Below are positions 55,470 through 57,303 of a stretch of 57,303 nucleotides of DNA, in pieces (position 1 is the stretch's first letter; each line of letters begins with the position of its first letter). The notes beneath the pieces are model-generated. The model was not told the DNA's origin, made no database searches, and saw only the letters and a program-made list of their open reading frames with translations. Position numbers and translations under genes: made by a program. The stretch covers positions 1-57,303 of the forward strand of contig CALXZC010000003.1 in assembly GCA_944393135.1 (NCBI GenBank), written 5' to 3'. This DNA is from an uncultured Clostridia bacterium (GTDB lineage Bacteria; Bacillota; Clostridia; TANB77; CAG-508).

Positions 55470-56630
55470 ATGTCAGAGAAATTTGTTTTAAATGAAACAT
55501 CTTATTTTGGAAAAGGAGCAAGAGAAGAGTTAGCAGGAGAAATCCAAAAAAGAGGATTTAAAAAAGTATTTTTAGTAAGTGATAAATCACTAGTAGAAGC
55601 AGGAGTAACAGAAAAGGTAGAAGAAGTATTAAGAAAGGCAGAAATACCATATGATTTATATGATGAAATAAAGCCAAACCCAACAATCAAAAATGTATTA
55701 GATGGTGTAGAGGCATGTAAAAATTCAAAAGCAGATTTAATAGTAGCAGTAGGTGGAGGTTCTAGTATAGATACAGCAAAGGGAATATCAATAGTAATGA
55801 CAAACCCAGATAGAAGTGATATTAAATCTCTAAATGGAGCATCAAATACTGTAAATAGGGGAATGCCAATAATCGCAATGCCAACAACAGCAGGAACAGC
55901 AGCAGAGGTAACAATAAATTATGTTATAACAGATGAAGATGCAAAAATAAAGATGGTATGTGTAGATCCAAATGATATACCAATTTTAGCAATAGTAGAT
56001 GCAGAATTAATGGCATCAATGCCAAAATCTTTAGCTGCAGCAACAGGAATGGATGCATTAACACATGCAGTTGAAGGATATATAACAAAAGCACATAATG
56101 ACATGTCAGATATGTTTCATATGCAGGCAATAAAAATGATATTTAAATATTTGCCAGCAGCTGTAAATGATAAAGACCCAGTAGCAGTAGAAAAAATGGG
56201 AATGGCACAATATATAGCAGGAATGGGATTTAGTAATGTTGGACTTGGAATAGTACATTCAATGGCACACCAATTAGGAGCAGTATATGATACACCACAT
56301 GGAATAGCAAATGCTATGTTATTACCAACAGTTATGAGATTTAATGGAGAAAATCCAGAAACAGCAGGAAGATTTAGAGAAATACTAATAAACATAGGTA
56401 GACCAGATGCTAAAGATTTAAATGACCAAGATGTAATTAACACATTTGTATGGATGATATCAGAATTAAGTAAAGCAGTTGGAATTACAACAACGATAAA
56501 AGATTATGGAGCAAAAGAAGAAGATTTTGAAATGCTTGCAGAAAAAGCAATGAATGATCCATGTAAACCAGGAAACCCAAGAGAAGTAAGCAAAGATGAC
56601 TTTATAGAACTATTTAGAAAAGCAATGTGA
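55470..56630 (+). CDS. Iron-containing alcohol dehydrogenase
   Basis: Group III NAD-dependent alcohol dehydrogenase, close to lactaldehyde reductase (FucO) and butanol dehydrogenases. The cofactor motif VAVGGGSSIDTAKG is near residue 95. Metal ligands are visible in MDALTHAVEGY and in HSMAHQLGAVYDTPHG. Length 386 aa. It probably reduces an aldehyde during fermentation, balancing NADH with the aldehyde dehydrogenase upstream. The ribosome binding site is AAGGAGG. Confidence 0.92.
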   Translation: MSEKFVLNETSYFGKGAREELAGEIQKRGFKKVFLVSDKSLVEAGVTEKVEEVLRKAEIPYDLYDEIKPNPTIKNVLDGVEACKNSKADLIVAVGGGSSIDTAKGISIVMTNPDRSDIKSLNGASNTVNRGMPIIAMPTTAGTAAEVTINYVITDEDAKIKMVCVDPNDIPILAIVDAELMASMPKSLAAATGMDALTHAVEGYITKAHNDMSDMFHMQAIKMIFKYLPAAVNDKDPVAVEKMGMAQYIAGMGFSNVGLGIVHSMAHQLGAVYDTPHGIANAMLLPTVMRFNGENPETAGRFREILINIGRPDAKDLNDQDVINTFVWMISELSKAVGITTTIKDYGAKEEDFEMLAEKAMNDPCKPGNPREVSKDDFIELFRKAM

Positions 56631-56638
56631 GAAAAAAA

Positions 56639-56660
56639 GGGACGGGCAATTTTTGTCTCA
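56639..56660 (+). repeat. Short dispersed repeat after the alcohol dehydrogenase
   Basis: GGGACGGGCAATTTTTGTCTCA, the second copy of the unit found at 45796-45824 after rng. Confidence 0.6.
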
Positions 56661-56669
56661 ATAAAAAAT

Positions 56670-56713
56670 ATTATTAAAAGTCTTTCGACTAGTTTCGACA
56701 GACTTTTAATAAT
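56670..56713 (+). terminator. Strong hairpin after the alcohol dehydrogenase
   Basis: ATTATTAAAAGTCT (56670-56683) is perfectly complementary to 56700-56713. Confidence 0.6.
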
Positions 56714-56802
56714 TTATGTGTTAAAATATACTTATATAATTAATATCTTTTATTTATTTTGTATCGAAGTCTAAATTCGTAATAATGTATTTAATGTTTA
56801 AA

Positions 56803-56843
56803 CTTAATAAAAAGTATGCCATTTTGACATACTTTTTATTAAG
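56803..56843. terminator. Second hairpin before the valS leader
   Basis: CTTAATAAAAAGTATG (56803-56818) is perfectly complementary to 56828-56843, with T tracts suited to termination in either direction. Confidence 0.6.
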
Positions 56844-56879
56844 TAAAGATATTAAAATAGAAATATTAGGCAAAAACAC

Positions 56880-56908
56880 TTGTAAAATTTGTTAAAATGT
56901 GTAATAAT
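56880..56908 (+). promoter_or_regulatory. Possible promoter of the valS T-box transcript
   Basis: TTGTAA (56880-56885) and TAATAAT (56902-56908) with an upstream TG. Confidence 0.45.
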
Positions 56909-56939
56909 ATTAGCATAGGTTAAAACATTAAAAAAGAGG

Positions 56940-57165
56940 AGTAAATTTATACTAATTTTTAGAGAATAGAAGTTATTAGCTGAAAGCTTCTTAAATATAG
57001 GTAAATTGAATGTAGCTTTTTTGTTGATATTCTGAGAAACGTTTGATTTAAGAATGTCCGGCTAAACACCGTTAAAAGTTTTTGAGATGTTATCTAATAT
57101 TTATTGGATAATAATTAAGGTGGTACCGTAAGTAATATGCTTGCCCTTATATGGGCAAGTTTTTT
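56940..57165 (+). promoter_or_regulatory. T-box riboswitch, probably valine-specific
   Basis: The T-box sequence AAGGTGGTACCG lies at 57117-57128, with TGG available to pair with the tRNA 3' end. A terminator follows: CTTGCCC (57140-57146) pairs with GGGCAAG (57153-57159), then TTTTTT. GTA at 57012-57014, in GAATGTAGC, is a plausible specifier codon for valine, in line with valS downstream. Uncharged tRNA-Val would favour the antiterminator and let transcription proceed. The Stem I boundaries are approximate. Confidence 0.85.
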
Positions 57166-57255
57166 GTTATATGAGGGGGGAATATATTGGAAATTAAATA
57201 AAGAGTTTAATACTTATATTATAAAATTAATTTAAGAATAAAGGAGAGAAAGAAT

Positions 57256-57303
57256 ATGTTAGAAAATAAATATAATCCAAAAGATTTTGAAGATAAATTA
57301 TAT
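57256..57303 (+). CDS. valS: Valyl-tRNA synthetase, N-terminal fragment cut by window end
   Basis: Only 16 codons are in the window: MLENKYNPKDFEDKLY. This matches the usual bacterial ValRS opening (x-x-YNPK-x-x-E-x-x-x-Y). It begins after AAGGAGAG and follows a T-box leader with a GTA specifier, which supports ValRS over IleRS or LeuRS. Confidence 0.82.
   Translation, partial: MLENKYNPKDFEDKLY

Overview
The window is a very AT-rich stretch of chromosome from a spore-forming Clostridia-like Firmicute. Sporulation genes point to this: whiA, spoVM, spoVG, spoIVB and an alpha/beta SASP. So do the Firmicute gene orders prpC-prkC-rsgA-rpe...spoVM-rpmB and era-yqzL-recO, a valS T-box, and Gly codons that are almost all GGA or GGT. 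I cannot name the genus.

Layout. 1-6000: prmC, whiA, hemW, recN, eno. 6100-14050: PP2C phosphatase, PASTA kinase, rsgA, rpe, a membrane beta-helix protein, a frameshifted Ig-like exported protein, nth, a small membrane protein, spoVM, rpmB. 14200-25000: tig, clpP, clpX, an RlmD-like methylase, Nudix, era, yqzL-like, recO, hpf, a MazG-like protein, an operator-controlled AAA ATPase, SASP. 25100-38200: a HAD phosphatase, then a long Tad-type pilus locus (CpaB, two TadZ-like ATPases, TadA, a double TadB/TadC-like platform, and a tandem set of leaderless pilin-like proteins). 38200-41800: spoIVB, an orphan MutS-I-like ORF and a decayed mobile island. 41900-48800: murC, spoVG, pth, rng, rimO and two unknown proteins. 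48900-57303: a diaminopentanoate-dehydrogenase-like enzyme, pfkA, a long inverted-repeat element, a FIST protein, aldehyde and alcohol dehydrogenases, and the T-box and start of valS.

The most striking observation concerns the codon CGG. Reading both strands I found no CGG used as a sense codon in any intact gene. CGG stands in frame only eight times, in six genes (tadA, tadB/C, spoIVB three times, murC, rng and an unknown 409-residue protein). At every one the reading frame breaks and is restored by skipping exactly the C, so that the four bases CGGA or CGGT stand where one glycine is expected. Several sites fall inside invariant motifs (MurC nucleotide-binding loop, RNase E/G catalytic strand, TadA Walker B), and murC is normally essential. 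The simplest reading is that CGG is unassigned here and CGGN is decoded as Gly by programmed +1 frameshifting or a four-base tRNA.

A second layer is a GC-richer repeat family built on TGTCCCAGATGCGACA and GGGGACAGTCCCC. Three copies form most of the 5' leaders of rsgA, clpP and era, and two of those lead straight into the Shine-Dalgarno sequence. Two further copies end a 690-bp element whose long inverted arms contain hairpins with compensatory base changes.
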